DNA of 64,000 bases from Colwellia piezophila ATCC BAA-637. GTDB lineage: Bacteria > Pseudomonadota > Gammaproteobacteria > Enterobacterales > Alteromonadaceae. Made by a program: the position numbers and the translations under genes. A model generated the notes under the pieces. The model was not told the DNA's origin. It saw nothing but the letters and a program-made list of their open reading frames with translations, and did no database searches. The DNA is taken from positions 306,244-370,243 of the forward strand of contig NZ_KB905161.1 of the NCBI RefSeq assembly GCF_000378625.1, in the 5' to 3' direction. Below, piece by piece: positions 26,056 through 36,003 of this stretch (its first letter is position 1; every line of letters begins with the position of its first letter).

Positions 26056-27168
26056 CTAATCGAGTTCATTTTGCAAAAAAGATAAACATTGGGCATTATT
26101 GCCACGAAAAATTATTCTTTCGGCCTTTAGCCCTAATTGGTATTGATACATAGGATCATAGTATTCGCTGAGCAAAGGTTTTAACCAATCAAAATGATAG
26201 TGAAGTTGACCATTTTTCTGTTGGGTTAAGGCCGTACTCTGTATTGCCTTTAATTGGCCGTAACGCTCAGTACCAAGGCGCTTTCGTACTTTGAACAGGC
26301 CTTGCTCTAAATACTGACTAAAGGCGACAAAGCCTTGTTCAACACCATATTCAGCTTGGTATTGGGCTGTCATTTTTATGATATATTCTTGATAAATATG
26401 CTCAAGTCGATAATCTAAGCTTTCTTCAAGCACCACTAATGGCGCTAATGCCATGGCTTTACGTAAGCTCTCCGGTAAATGAATGCTGCCAATTGCCCTG
26501 CCTTCATCTTCTAAGAGCAAGGTTTGCTCTGAGTTATAGTTACCCGTGATATATTGTTCAACGAGCTTATTTTCAAAATTTATTTGATTTGATTGTCTGG
26601 TAACGAAGCCGCCAAAACTCGAACCTCGATGACCCGCTGCACCTTCTAAATCTAAACTGTTAACACAATGGCTTAGAAAAGGCGTTTTGCCACAGCCAGT
26701 ATTGCCGGCTAAAATCATCAATGGCTGTAATGCTAATTTATCCAGTTCGTCCAGTAAAAACTGACGAAGGGCTTTATAACCACCAGTAAGCAGTGGGTAG
26801 TTAACTCCCGATTCCTTTAACCAACGCTGTACCGTTTGCGAACGTAAACCGCCGCGAAAACAATATAAATAACCTTGTGGGTTTTCCCGAGCAAAGTTTT
26901 GCCATTGTGCCAGCCGACTCGATTTTGTCTGCCCTGAAACTAAGCTATTGCCTAGAGTGATGGCAGCCGCTTGGCCATTATTTTTATAACAAAGGCCTAC
27001 TTCCGCTCGTTCATCGTTATTCATCAGAGGGTAATTTATCGACTGATTAAAAGCGCCATTTTCAAATTCAATCGGCGCCCGTACATCCATTAAAGGAATT
27101 TTATTGCGAATAATAGTGCGAAAATCTGCGCTGTTGGCTCGTTCTATTGTTGAAGTATTGATGATCAT
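26056..27168 (-). CDS. selU: tRNA 2-selenouridine synthase
   Basis: 370 residues (also called mnmH/ybbB). The N-terminal rhodanese domain (1-130) carries the catalytic C103 in [11 protein letters not shown], and the C-terminal P-loop domain starts at [10 protein letters not shown] (about 154-163). The enzyme replaces sulfur with selenium at the wobble 2-thiouridine of tRNA-Lys, -Glu and -Gln, using selenophosphate and a geranylated intermediate. It starts within the stop codon of selD (TAATG, one shared base), so translation is coupled. This pair is the standard selenium-tRNA module. Confidence 0.96.
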   Translation of the reverse strand: MIINTSTIERANSADFRTIIRNKIPLMDVRAPIEFENGAFNQSINYPLMNNDERAEVGLCYKNNGQAAAITLGNSLVSGQTKSSRLAQWQNFARENPQGYLYCFRGGLRSQTVQRWLKESGVNYPLLTGGYKALRQFLLDELDKLALQPLMILAGNTGCGKTPFLSHCVNSLDLEGAAGHRGSSFGGFVTRQSNQINFENKLVEQYITGNYNSEQTLLLEDEGRAIGSIHLPESLRKAMALAPLVVLEESLDYRLEHIYQEYIIKMTAQYQAEYGVEQGFVAFSQYLEQGLFKVRKRLGTERYGQLKAIQSTALTQQKNGQLHYHFDWLKPLLSEYYDPMYQYQLGLKAERIIFRGNNAQCLSFLQNELD

Positions 27169-28199
27169 TACAACAAGCTCACGGTTGGTGAAGTTGCCGC
27201 CACTAGCTCACCAATAGGTTCTAGGTTAAGGCCATTATCTAGACATAGCGCTTCAAATTCCTTCTGGCCTTGTGGTTGTACTGCCACCAGTAAACCGCCA
27301 CTGGTTTGTGGATCGCACAAAAGTATTCTTTGCTTGGCGCTTAACGGCCCAACGTGCTCGCCATAACTGTCAAAATTTCGCTCACAGCCACCAGGTATGC
27401 AGCCTTGGTCAATGTAATCATTGACGAAGTCCATAAAGGGTACTTGCTCAAAATCGATAACAGCAGCAACATCACTGCCTTGACACATTTCCAATAGATG
27501 TCCTAAAAGTGCAAAGCCCGTGACATCAGTCATAGCCGTAACAACATCCAGTGCTGCAAATTTTTGTCCAATAGTATTTAAGGTTTTCATCACTTGCGGT
27601 GCTAGTTGTGTGTGTTCAGGTAACAGTTTCCCTTGTTTTTCGGCCGTGGTCATAATGCCAATACCTAACGGCTTCGTTAAATACAAAAGATCGCCAACCC
27701 CTGCGGTATTGTTTCGCTTAATCTGCGCATTATTGATCAGACCAGTAACGGCTAAGCCAAAAATAGGCTCAGGCGCATCAATGGAATGGCCCCCGGCTAA
27801 CGGGATCCCAGCCTCAGCACAGATCATTCTTGCGCCATCAAGCACTTGTTGGGCTATTTCTGGCGCTAAAAGTTTTACTGGCCAGCCCAAAATAGCTATC
27901 GCCATTAGCGGCTTGCCACCCATGGCATAAATATCGCTAATGGCATTACAGGCGGCAATTTTACCAAAGTCAGTAGGATCATCGACAATGGGCATAAAAA
28001 AATCAGTGGTTGAGATCACGGCTTGATCATTACCAATATCGAAAACAGCCGCGTCATCTTTGGTGCTATTGCCCACTAAAAGTGCGTTATTCTCGGGCAA
28101 AGCCAGTGATGACTTTAGCATCACATCAAGTACCGACGGTGAAATTTTACAGCCACAGCCTGCGCCGTGTGAGTATTGGGTCAAACGAATATTTGTCAT
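27168..28199 (-). CDS. selD: Selenide, water dikinase
   Basis: 343 residues with the glycine-rich N-terminus [18 protein letters not shown]. The catalytic residue is C15 (Cys, not selenocysteine) with K18, equivalent to E. coli C17/K20. The AIR-synthase-like ATP-binding core includes [12 protein letters not shown] and [13 protein letters not shown]. It makes selenophosphate from selenide and ATP. It is the first gene of a two-gene operon with selU; no selA, selB or selC is present in the window, so the selenophosphate may serve tRNA modification only. Confidence 0.97.
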   Translation of the reverse strand: MTNIRLTQYSHGAGCGCKISPSVLDVMLKSSLALPENNALLVGNSTKDDAAVFDIGNDQAVISTTDFFMPIVDDPTDFGKIAACNAISDIYAMGGKPLMAIAILGWPVKLLAPEIAQQVLDGARMICAEAGIPLAGGHSIDAPEPIFGLAVTGLINNAQIKRNNTAGVGDLLYLTKPLGIGIMTTAEKQGKLLPEHTQLAPQVMKTLNTIGQKFAALDVVTAMTDVTGFALLGHLLEMCQGSDVAAVIDFEQVPFMDFVNDYIDQGCIPGGCERNFDSYGEHVGPLSAKQRILLCDPQTSGGLLVAVQPQGQKEFEALCLDNGLNLEPIGELVAATSPTVSLL

Positions 28200-28392
28200 G
28201 ATAGTAGGTACAATGAAGAAGCAGGAGACTAATTTACAGTAATAACTCCGCTGTTACACCTGTGGATTAATATTTATCTCCGTTGCAGTTCAAAGTGCGG
28301 GACTTCAATGGCAATTAAAATTGCTCAAGTACTCGGCAACATTCACCTTTATTGATGATTGGATTAGTTGTTGGAATAATTGTTGGTATTAG
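28200..28392. other. Upstream region of selD
   Basis: Non-coding. It contains the selD promoter side. No riboswitch-like or palindromic signal was recognised. Confidence 0.3.
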
Positions 28393-28562
28393 TAATTTAA
28401 CTAATTTAACTAATTTAACTAATTTAACTAATTTAACTATGCCACCCATTATAACGTCAGGGCAATAACGGTAATCTAATTACGGTATTTATAACTTAAT
28501 AAAAGACTCACTTATAAAACAAATGCGTCTTATCTAGCCATTCGCCATCAATATTTTTTATA
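28393..28562. mobile_element. Family C transposon: solo left end (copy C1) with 9-bp tandem repeats
   Basis: Five 9-bp TAATTTAAC units (28393-28437) run directly into TATGCCACCCATTATAACGTCAGG and about 120 bp closely matching the left end of the complete element at 44767 onward (TAACTTAATAAAAGACTCA..., TTATCTAGCCATT..., CCATCAATAT). Similarity stops at about 28562 and no transposase sequence follows, so only a left end remains. Confidence 0.8.
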
Positions 28563-28643
28563 ACTAATACCTACGTGGTGAAATAGCATCGACAAAGTGC
28601 GTTATATCCATTTAGCCAGGTCCCGAATCTTGTGTAGTCCGTT

Positions 28644-29813
28644 TTAATTGGCTTGATAAGCCATTGATTCAACCTTATTTAGAGGTTTTAAACCAAATAA
28701 AAATCTAAGGGTATTAGATGGTTTAATAATAAACCAACAAATTACACTTGTGATTGAAAATGACAAAACGAAAAGTGAAATTATTTTCATCCAGAGTGGT
28801 ACTTGCCAAGTAATAACATAATATCCAATTACGACGATGACGGTTTGATGAAAGATATAAAAAGGATAAATTAACTCATTACTAAGACGAAGCCATTTAG
28901 GTGTTTTTGTTAAATAAAACTGCGCATAACCTAAAAGAGTTAACAGTGCAGACCAAGCGACTAAGCAACATACTATCCACCAAATAGACCAACGCATATC
29001 TAATGATAAGTATTCACTAAGATCAGGTGAATAATAATAAGCATAAAAAAGTATGGTACTAAAGAACAATAACATTAGGTTATAAAACCGTTGTTCACCT
29101 ACTGCTTGCCAAATACCTTTGTTGTGAATAAAGACCATACCAGCGATAAAAAAGAATAAATAAAAACTAGAGGATGATAAATTTTCAATTTTGTTGTCAT
29201 CACTTGAAAATATTAAGGAAAAACACACTTTTATTACTATTAGTAATATAACCAGCAAATATAAACCAATTTTGTACCTTGATAATTTTTGCACTAAGTT
29301 AACAACAGTTGCGCCTAACGAAGAGCTAAAAAATTTATTTAAGGGAATAGCAAGCAAGAAAAAAACCAGAAGGTATTCAATAAACCAAAGATGATTTGTT
29401 TCGAACTTTAATGCAAGTTTAGGATACTCTTGCCAGTATGATTGCAGCTCTACAATATTTTCAATATAAGTCTGTGGAGGGATCACTAATAACGAACCCG
29501 CCAAAAGAGGAATAAAAAGCCTCAAAAATTTATCGAAGACAAATTTTTTCACTGTTATTTTTGATAACAAGATAACAGAGCCAACCCCTGAAATAAAAAA
29601 TAAAATGGGCAATCTAAATTGCTCAAAATAAACCATAATGTCATCAAGTATCTTGCTTGAATCATTATTCATGATATGCCAGCTATCACCATTAAAAGGC
29701 ATACACACATGATGAAGAAAGACTGCTAAAATCAAGATAACTCTTAACCAGTCTAATTCTGATAATCTTGAGTCGATTGTTTTACAATTATTTGTCAGCA
29801 TAGTTTCTACCAT
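28644..29813 (-). CDS. Acyltransferase 3 family membrane protein
   Basis: 389 residues with about ten TM helices. The family motifs are LDWLRVILILAVFLHHV near the N-terminus (catalytic His of acyltransferase 3), FRLPILFFISGVGS (about 67-80) and KFLRLFIPLLAG, the R-x-x-P type motif of OafA-like enzymes. Such proteins O-acylate surface sugars or small molecules across the inner membrane. An ATG at 29801 (MLTNNCK) is an alternative start. It is divergent from a membrane LytTR regulator 135 bp away, an arrangement suggesting control by that regulator. The acceptor is unknown. Confidence 0.88.
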   Translation of the reverse strand: MVETMLTNNCKTIDSRLSELDWLRVILILAVFLHHVCMPFNGDSWHIMNNDSSKILDDIMVYFEQFRLPILFFISGVGSVILLSKITVKKFVFDKFLRLFIPLLAGSLLVIPPQTYIENIVELQSYWQEYPKLALKFETNHLWFIEYLLVFFLLAIPLNKFFSSSLGATVVNLVQKLSRYKIGLYLLVILLIVIKVCFSLIFSSDDNKIENLSSSSFYLFFFIAGMVFIHNKGIWQAVGEQRFYNLMLLFFSTILFYAYYYSPDLSEYLSLDMRWSIWWIVCCLVAWSALLTLLGYAQFYLTKTPKWLRLSNELIYPFYIFHQTVIVVIGYYVITWQVPLWMKIISLFVLSFSITSVICWFIIKPSNTLRFLFGLKPLNKVESMAYQAN

Positions 29814-29948
29814 TGGTGATAATTCAACATGGATAAACTAACTTGTTCTCAGGCTATAAAACACCCCCAAAGGCTTAACCGCTAGTATATAGGGATAAAC
29901 GGTGGTATACAGGGATTAGAAATATCATTTACAATAAAAATATAATTA

Positions 29949-30803
29949 ATGACACTATTATCTAGGTTTGAAAAGCATCCTCAGTTATATGAGCTACTAT
30001 TTATTGCCTGTTATTTATTCATCAACAATACCATTAGTGCGACTTCTATTTTGATGGAAGCGAGTCGATTTGGACAAGAAATCCCCTTTCCTTTATGGCA
30101 ACCTTTTGTTTGGGAATACTCAAGCGCACTAAGTGTAATTTTGTTGATTCCACTAGTTGTTTTACTGTTAAAAGCAGTACCGTTAACTTGGCAATTGGTT
30201 AAGAAAAACATTATCTGGCATATTATTGGCTCTATTGTATTCTCTTTACTGCATACGTTTTTAATGGTGCTATTTCGAAAAGTAGTTTATTTCAGTCAAA
30301 ATTTACATTATGAATATGGCGAACTACCGATTGAATTATTTTATGAATATCGCAAAGACGTATGGACATACTTCTTTTTTATTACCATCATTTACAGCTT
30401 TAGATTTGTGACTAGTCGTTTGATAGGTGAAGCGCAACCTCTGCTCGATGGGGAGGGAAGTAATCTAAAACCTCCGCAGTTAGAACGTCTGTTAGTTAAA
30501 AAACTAGGTAAAGAATTCATTATCAAAATAAGTGATATTGAGTGGCTAGAATCGAGTGGGAATTATGTGAATTTGCATATCAAAAATCGAATTTATCCTA
30601 CTCGTTCAACACTAGGTAACTTTATCGACCTAATTTCAGCACAAGGTTTTTGTCGTATTCATCGCTCTTATGGGGTAAACCTGAGTGCAGTAGAGTCAAT
30701 TACATCACTGCCCAGCGGTGACTATGAAGTTAAGCTGAAAAATGAAAAAGTTTTAAACCTCTCTCGTCGTTATAGAGATGCTTTTAAAGCTAATTTAAGT
30801 TGA
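29949..30803 (+). CDS. Membrane-anchored LytTR transcriptional regulator
   Basis: 284 residues: four TM helices in the first 160 residues, a short linker, and a C-terminal LytTR DNA-binding domain (about 185-284) with IKISDIEWLESSGNYVNLH, RSTLGNFIDLI, GFCRIHRSYGVNL and LSRRYRD, which follow the family pattern closely. There is no receiver domain, so the membrane part probably senses the signal directly. It is divergent from the acyltransferase gene. This regulator/acyltransferase pairing suggests control of surface modification in response to a membrane cue; the direct repeats bound by LytTR proteins could not be located with confidence. Confidence 0.88.
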   Translation: MTLLSRFEKHPQLYELLFIACYLFINNTISATSILMEASRFGQEIPFPLWQPFVWEYSSALSVILLIPLVVLLLKAVPLTWQLVKKNIIWHIIGSIVFSLLHTFLMVLFRKVVYFSQNLHYEYGELPIELFYEYRKDVWTYFFFITIIYSFRFVTSRLIGEAQPLLDGEGSNLKPPQLERLLVKKLGKEFIIKISDIEWLESSGNYVNLHIKNRIYPTRSTLGNFIDLISAQGFCRIHRSYGVNLSAVESITSLPSGDYEVKLKNEKVLNLSRRYRDAFKANLS

Positions 30804-31197
30804 GCAGACTTTTCATTGTACTGAGTTATGCCAGGGTTATGTAAGTTTATAGGTTATATCTACTTATTTTTTGATATTGAACCAACAGCAGAAGTTTGGA
30901 TTTGATTGCAATTAGCTTCTGCTTAGTTGACCAAGAGCTCATTAGCACTAATCGATTTTAGTACTAAAAATTGAAACTGTTACATCCACCGATTGAACTC
31001 AAACCACATTGCTGACCTTAGTTTTTAAGTTACTAACCACTGCTTTGATACGAAATCTAACCTTAGCTCATACTTTCATAACAGCAACTAATCCGACAAT
31101 CTATGGACGTTATATAATGTCGAGGGCGGATTGACTGACCGGCTATTTTTATCACTTAAAAACACTGAACATGCTTGTTCATCTAGTAAAATGTAGA
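30804..31197. other. Intergenic region, no gene seen
   Basis: Between the LytTR stop codon and the convergent M64 peptidase stop codon. No ORF of note. A short stretch at about 31024-31050 (AGTTACTAACCACTGCTTT) resembles one at about 35576-35600. Confidence 0.35.
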
Positions 31198-32586
31198 TTA
31201 ATGACTGGAATACAGGTTTATCATATCAATAATGGCGTGCTGGCAGACTTGGCAAAACTCAGTGGTACGGGTAAACATAATGCAGTTCATTTCACTGCGG
31301 TAATATCCTTTAGCGGCATAATTAGCCCCTTCAAACGCACCAATAACGCTATTATTTTCAGCTTTTGAAAACATAGCCTCAACAATATTTTGGTTGTCAT
31401 GAAAAAGTTTGTCCATTTCACTTTCCGGTTTATTATCCTTACGCAATTGCGCTCTGATTTTTTGATACTGATAAGAATGTTGTTCATATTGCTGTTTAGG
31501 CCAACTCGTGGGTAAAGGCGTGCTTTTATCTAGTTTTTCCTGCCATTTAGTTTTGCCCGCAATGAGTGCAGTGACATTAGGTTCGTAAGGTTCAATAATA
31601 TTTTTGGTCGTTGAATAAGCGACTGAGCTGGTATAATACTCATCGGCAAGTCCTGCAAAATGGTGTCCAAATTCATGGATAAATACATAGTTCGCCCAAT
31701 CGCTATTAGCCGCAGCCGTTGAAAACAAACCAAAAATACCCCCTCCACCATAGGTATCATTATTGACCAGTATCTCAACAAAATCATAAGGTGCTGATGA
31801 AGCGATACGACGGAAGTTTCTATTATCAGAGGTCAATACATAACGTTCAGAACCAAAAGCATCATAGGTGACGCCCAATGGGCTATCACGGTAAGTACTT
31901 GTTGATGGACGAGACACACCAGATTTACTACTTATGGGTGCAATCGCCCAAATATTAAAATCTTTACGACGCTCTTTAAACGGACTGGTGGCAAATAAGG
32001 CTTCAGTCATCGCTTTTGCCGTTTTTTGGAATTTGCCGAGTTCCGCCACTGTATAGCCATCTCCCATGATCAAAATATCTACTTTTTCTTCAGGAGAACC
32101 ATTTTGCTCAATAGCGATCACTTGTTGTTGATACATCGCTGATTCGCGATGATTCAAATAATGGTTAGGATCAATTTCTGTTTGCCAAACAACCTGAAAC
32201 TGATGGTTATGATCACGCTTTTCTATGGTGATTTTTACTCTGTTTTCAGGTTGAGGAAAACGTAACGATTCATGAAAGGTCCGCTTTATTTTTTTAGCTT
32301 CACCGGTTGTTTCCCACTCGCCATAGATAGAACTAAAACTGCGGGTGAATAATACTTTATTGGTGGCTTTATCTTTAACAATAAAACGGTACTTGCCACG
32401 ATTTAAAGTATCTAAGGATTGCGCTAAGGAACCTGGCCAGGCCAAGGGTTCAATGACGACCTGATCTAAAGAAAATATTTCCTGGTTTACATCGCCGGTA
32501 TGATAAAAATCAACTCTAAGTGTTTGTACTTGAGCAAAACTTAAATTTGTCCAAAAGAGCATAGTAATAAGAAAAAATTTATCCAT
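31198..32586 (-). CDS. Secreted M64 family metallopeptidase (IgA peptidase type)
   Basis: 462 residues with a signal peptide (about 1-19, MDKFFLITMLFWTNLSFAQ). An N-terminal beta-rich domain (about 20-165, M64_N-like) is followed by the peptidase domain beginning EKVDILIMGDGYT. The zinc motif is HEFGHHFAGLADEYY (H304, E305, H308, with D314 as the probable third ligand), the clan MA form HExxHxxGxxD specific to M64. Named for a Clostridium IgA protease, but in environmental bacteria the substrates are unknown and simple nutrient proteolysis is more likely. It stands alone. Confidence 0.92.
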   Translation of the reverse strand: MDKFFLITMLFWTNLSFAQVQTLRVDFYHTGDVNQEIFSLDQVVIEPLAWPGSLAQSLDTLNRGKYRFIVKDKATNKVLFTRSFSSIYGEWETTGEAKKIKRTFHESLRFPQPENRVKITIEKRDHNHQFQVVWQTEIDPNHYLNHRESAMYQQQVIAIEQNGSPEEKVDILIMGDGYTVAELGKFQKTAKAMTEALFATSPFKERRKDFNIWAIAPISSKSGVSRPSTSTYRDSPLGVTYDAFGSERYVLTSDNRNFRRIASSAPYDFVEILVNNDTYGGGGIFGLFSTAAANSDWANYVFIHEFGHHFAGLADEYYTSSVAYSTTKNIIEPYEPNVTALIAGKTKWQEKLDKSTPLPTSWPKQQYEQHSYQYQKIRAQLRKDNKPESEMDKLFHDNQNIVEAMFSKAENNSVIGAFEGANYAAKGYYRSEMNCIMFTRTTEFCQVCQHAIIDMINLYSSH

Positions 32587-32754
32587 TTTAGTTCTCTATA
32601 TATTAAGTTTTCTATACAGATCATACTAATAAAGAACTTAACAACAATCAATATTAACACAATAGCGGTTTTTCAATAATCAGAAAACCGAGCAATTCGA
32701 CCTCAGGATAGTTGACTTCAAAGACAGAAGTTACTAGTAGATGAAAACGTGCTT

Positions 32755-33165
32755 TTAAGAGACCACTAACTTATGCTTGGTTATGTCATAACACCAATTG
32801 TAAACAATCGCATAAATAATGAAGAATATGATCATGCCGATATCTAGGATTAATGCCGTAATAAAGTCCATATCAAACATCCACATTATTAGAGGTAAAG
32901 TAACAATCAATAGACCAAGTTCGAATACCGTAGCATGGCCCATACGCATGAAAAAAGAACGTTCAATTCTATTGGTGCCGAAGTGTTTATCAAAAATCAG
33001 ATTGTAAACATAGTTCCAACACATCGCTGTTAAACTTAATACTACCGCTAAGCCAGTTACGCTGCTCATATCAAGGTCACTAAAAAAACTACCTAACGGG
33101 ATTAATAGACTTAACGCGATCACTTCAAATAATATACTGTGAAAAATACGTTCCTGGGTCGACAT
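32755..33165 (-). CDS. PACE family biocide efflux protein
   Basis: 136 residues with four TM helices arranged as two bacterial-transmembrane-pair (BTP) repeats. TM1 has the key acidic residue in RIFHSILFEVIAL (E14), and the first loop has the conserved WNYVYN asparagine. The second repeat begins RSFFMRMGHATVFELGLL and ends IYAIVYNWCYD, as in AceI-type proton-driven exporters of chlorhexidine and polyamines. It is divergent from a LysR gene (84 bp), the same layout as aceI/aceR, so LysR control is likely. Confidence 0.92.
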   Translation of the reverse strand: MSTQERIFHSILFEVIALSLLIPLGSFFSDLDMSSVTGLAVVLSLTAMCWNYVYNLIFDKHFGTNRIERSFFMRMGHATVFELGLLIVTLPLIMWMFDMDFITALILDIGMIIFFIIYAIVYNWCYDITKHKLVVS

Positions 33166-33249
33166 AAAAATTTCCTCTGAAAAACAATTGCCAATGATTA
33201 TATTTGAAATTAAGATATATAAAAGTTAGTTACCATCGGTTTTACAGAT

Positions 33250-34131
33250 ATGTTGAGTCTACAACAACTGAAAGTTTTTATCGTTTGCGCTGAGCTCGGC
33301 TCCTTTTCTGCTGCTGCACGAAAATTAGGTAAGGCCCAGTCAGTGGTTAGCCAAGCTATTGCCAATTTGGAAGTCGACTTAGGGTTGTCGTTGTTTGATC
33401 GCAGTACTCGAAAGCCGACGTTAACCAAACAGGGAGTAAAACTATTAGCGCATGCGCAAGCAACTTTAATACAATCACAGGAGCTTGAATCCGCCGCATT
33501 AGCACTAGCTGCGGGAGATGAAAGTGAGCTTACCTTAGTTGTTGACCCAGCACTTTTACTGCCTAAGCTGTACCAGGTATTGCAGGATTTTTGTCTACGC
33601 TACCCTGCAACTAACATCATCCTAAACATTGCCAACAGTGACGACATTGCACAAATCGTAGAAGCGCAGGATGCTCAGTTTGGCCTAAAATTAATTGATA
33701 CTTTGATGCCAACGGGTGTTGAACTTGGCTTGGTTGGTCATTTACCCTTTTTCGTCGTGGTTCATCCCAAGCACCCACTTGCGGAACTAGCCAGTGTATC
33801 AAGAGCTGAACTAGCAAAATATACCCAACTATTGGTACGTAGCGCTGAAAAGAAAACTATTTCGATGTTACCAGAAATATCACCTAAGAAATTCTGGTCT
33901 AATGATTTTGAAGCATTAAAATGTATGGCTGAATATAAACTTGGTTGGTGTTACCTACCGGCTCATATCGCACAACCGCCAATAGATAACGCTAGCTTAA
34001 TTCGTTTGCCTGTTAACTTTGATATAAAAACATGGACGATACCCGTTGACCGAGTCATGCCACTTGATACCGCGAAAAGTTCCGCTTTATTGTGGTTAGC
34101 TGAAGCATCTGAGAGTTTATTTGATGACTAG
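33250..34131 (+). CDS. LysR family regulator of the PACE efflux gene
   Basis: 293 residues. The HTH is at about 16-60 (SFSAAARKLGKAQSVVSQAIANLEVDLGLSLFDRSTRKPTLT) with a LysR substrate-binding domain behind it (LTLVVDPALLLPKL, FFVVVHPKHPLAEL). Divergent from the PACE gene, as AceR is from AceI in Acinetobacter; activation by the exported compound is inferred from that model. Followed by a perfect hairpin and a family B element. Confidence 0.92.
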   Translation: MLSLQQLKVFIVCAELGSFSAAARKLGKAQSVVSQAIANLEVDLGLSLFDRSTRKPTLTKQGVKLLAHAQATLIQSQELESAALALAAGDESELTLVVDPALLLPKLYQVLQDFCLRYPATNIILNIANSDDIAQIVEAQDAQFGLKLIDTLMPTGVELGLVGHLPFFVVVHPKHPLAELASVSRAELAKYTQLLVRSAEKKTISMLPEISPKKFWSNDFEALKCMAEYKLGWCYLPAHIAQPPIDNASLIRLPVNFDIKTWTIPVDRVMPLDTAKSSALLWLAEASESLFDD

Positions 34132-34149
34132 TCATAGTGGCTAGTGACA

Positions 34150-34179
34150 AGGACTACTTACTTTAATGTAAGTAGTCCT
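34150..34179 (+). terminator. Hairpin after the LysR gene
   Basis: AGGACTACTTAC-TTTAAT-GTAAGTAGTCCT, perfect 12-bp stem 18 bp after the stop codon. No T-run follows, so termination strength is uncertain. Confidence 0.5.
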
Positions 34180-34245
34180 GCCATGCGTAGAACAATGGCA
34201 TTACTTATTTATAAAACTTCGAAGATCCTGCGAGCAGTCAAATGC

Positions 34246-34447
34246 TTAACCTGAACTCGGTTTAACAAATAGTTAACTGTTTGGATATATTGGCTAAGTT
34301 ATCCACGCCATCGCTAACTCGATACTTGTGCTTAGTTCAAGGCGCAATTTACGCGTCAATAGCTAGTCTATTGCAAGTGAATTCAACGCAGAAGTAGGTA
34401 AAAGTAGCGGTTAGAGAAACAGTTGTTAGGCTAGGCTAAGCTCAGCT
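34246..34447. repeat. Family B hairpin element, copy B2
   Basis: About 200 bp with the same core as B1 at 34330-34416 (CTTAGTTCAAGG, TTACGCGTCAATAGC, TCTATTGCAAGTGAATTCAA, AGAAGTAGG, AGCGGTTAGAG). Its own ends pair (TTAACCTGAACTCGG...AACTGTTT / AAACAGTTGTTAGGCTAG...AGGCTAAGCTCAG, imperfect). It ends immediately beside the stop codon of the next gene. Confidence 0.75.
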
Positions 34448-34450
34448 TAC

Positions 34451-35410
34451 TTACCAATCGACACTCGGCTTGCCTTCTTGGCAGACGGGACACTTACGTC
34501 GATGTATTTCTGATGTTTTAGCGCCATAAACCTCACCACAATCTCCACATGCCATTTTGTAAGTTACCTGCTGCTTGTCAGTGTTATCCAGATTTCTGCT
34601 GCCTAACACTTTTTGATTGTTACTATTCTCATAATTTATTTGCGTGGTTTTAGTTGCGCCACTGACAAACAAATCATTACTAACACTCTCTTCAGAAGTA
34701 GACTTTATCTCGACAACCTCATCATCAGATGCATCTTGCTGAGGCTCATTCTGTGGCTCATGACTGGCTTGTTTTTCATCATCTATAGTCCACTTAAAAG
34801 GCACTCTATCTTGCTTTGTATCTCGCCAAGCATTCCAAGCTTTAAAACCTCCGAGCCATAAGCCAAGTTTGGCTAGCTCATTTAATGCAGGGATTTTATT
34901 TACCTCGTTACCTATATTTTTAAATAGCTCATCCCAACCGGATTGAGTTGATATTGTTTCATCCCATAGCGGATTATTATTCTCATCTAAGCTATATATG
35001 CCATTGTAGCGATAGCCATAATCATGGATAAGACCAGGAACAAGTAGCAAACCAATCGGACTTAACAAACCCCAAAGTGGTTTAGGTATTGAGGCGCCAT
35101 CAAATTCAAACCCGGCATGAATAGCATACTTTTTGCCTTTATATTTATAAATAAAAGCTTGCTCTACGCGCCAACGTCTTACCTGAAAGACCCAAACGAG
35201 CACTTTATTGAGCAAGGTTTTTTGATTGGCTGTGGGTATAGGGATAGGACGCAACACGGGCATATTAGCCATGTTAACAAGCGTCTTAGCCGTGGCTAAT
35301 TCTTTCTTTTTACCTTGTAGCAGCGCTAAAAGTACAAGATAAGCAACGAAAATACCGGTAACTATAATGCCAAAAAAATCGACAAAGAAATCAAACATTT
35401 CGAACTCCAT
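34451..35410 (-). CDS. DUF1353 protein with N-terminal membrane anchor and C-terminal zinc ribbon
   Basis: 319 residues: one TM helix (about 8-30), a DUF1353 domain (about 85-200; YKGKKYAIHAGFEFDGASIPKPLWGLL and GLIHDYGYRY are its hallmarks), an acidic linker (about 220-280), and a C-terminal zinc ribbon with C288, C291, C307 and C310 (two CxxC pairs). DUF1353 is common in phage and bacterial genomes and its role is unknown; the HDxGY pattern suggests a hydrolase-like site, which is speculation. The zinc ribbon tail is unusual for the family as I know it. Not linked to other phage genes here. Confidence 0.8.
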   Translation of the reverse strand: MEFEMFDFFVDFFGIIVTGIFVAYLVLLALLQGKKKELATAKTLVNMANMPVLRPIPIPTANQKTLLNKVLVWVFQVRRWRVEQAFIYKYKGKKYAIHAGFEFDGASIPKPLWGLLSPIGLLLVPGLIHDYGYRYNGIYSLDENNNPLWDETISTQSGWDELFKNIGNEVNKIPALNELAKLGLWLGGFKAWNAWRDTKQDRVPFKWTIDDEKQASHEPQNEPQQDASDDEVVEIKSTSEESVSNDLFVSGATKTTQINYENSNNQKVLGSRNLDNTDKQQVTYKMACGDCGEVYGAKTSEIHRRKCPVCQEGKPSVDW

Positions 35411-36003
35411 TCCGTTTAGGTCACATATTAAACGATTATCATTTAATTTTCATACTACGTCTATAGTTAACCACTGATTTTTAATGGTTTTATATTCCTT
35501 TGACAACTCCATGTTTACCGAATCAATTTAGCCTAACCGTTACCGCTATTTACCACACCTAAGTCGTTATATTTTTAGTTACTAGCCACTGCTTTTAGCC
35601 GTCATTAGTAACGAGTCAAAATCATCCCACCAAACGCTCATTTAGATACGAAAGCTGAGCTTTCAGTTTTCAATATGAAAAATTTTCAATGCGTTAAGCG
35701 ATAGCTAACAACTCGTTAATCCTAACGTTCGCTGCCGTTGGTATTTAATTCCTAAACGGCAATTCACAGTCTATTTCGTTCATAAATTGCTTGTTAAAAC
35801 CAACTTCTAAAGCAGCCACTTAGATAACAGAATTGGACGTTGACTAATTTCATGTTAAGAGAAACATTCAGTTAAAGTCTTGTTATAAAATCAAGGTTCA
35901 CCTTACTTCACAACAAAAATAACTATCCATGTTTTATCGAGTATCAGTGATTTGATTCAGCAAAGGAATGCGTTTGTGTAGGTTGGTTAAATCTTTCATT
36001 GCA
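35411..36003. other. Non-coding stretch before the TetR gene
   Basis: About 600 bp without a plausible gene on either strand. The sequence is AT-rich and shows no conserved repeat core of families A-C. A short segment at 35576-35600 (AGTTACTAGCCACTGCTTTTA) resembles 31024-31050. Confidence 0.35.

Noticed and set aside
27520..27930. 136-codon ORF antisense to selD
   Set aside because: selD is certain; this is a frame shadow without ribosome site or family.
31024..31050. Possible fourth repeat family shared with 35576-35600
   Set aside because: Only about 20 bp are similar, with no extended or paired flanks, so chance is possible.
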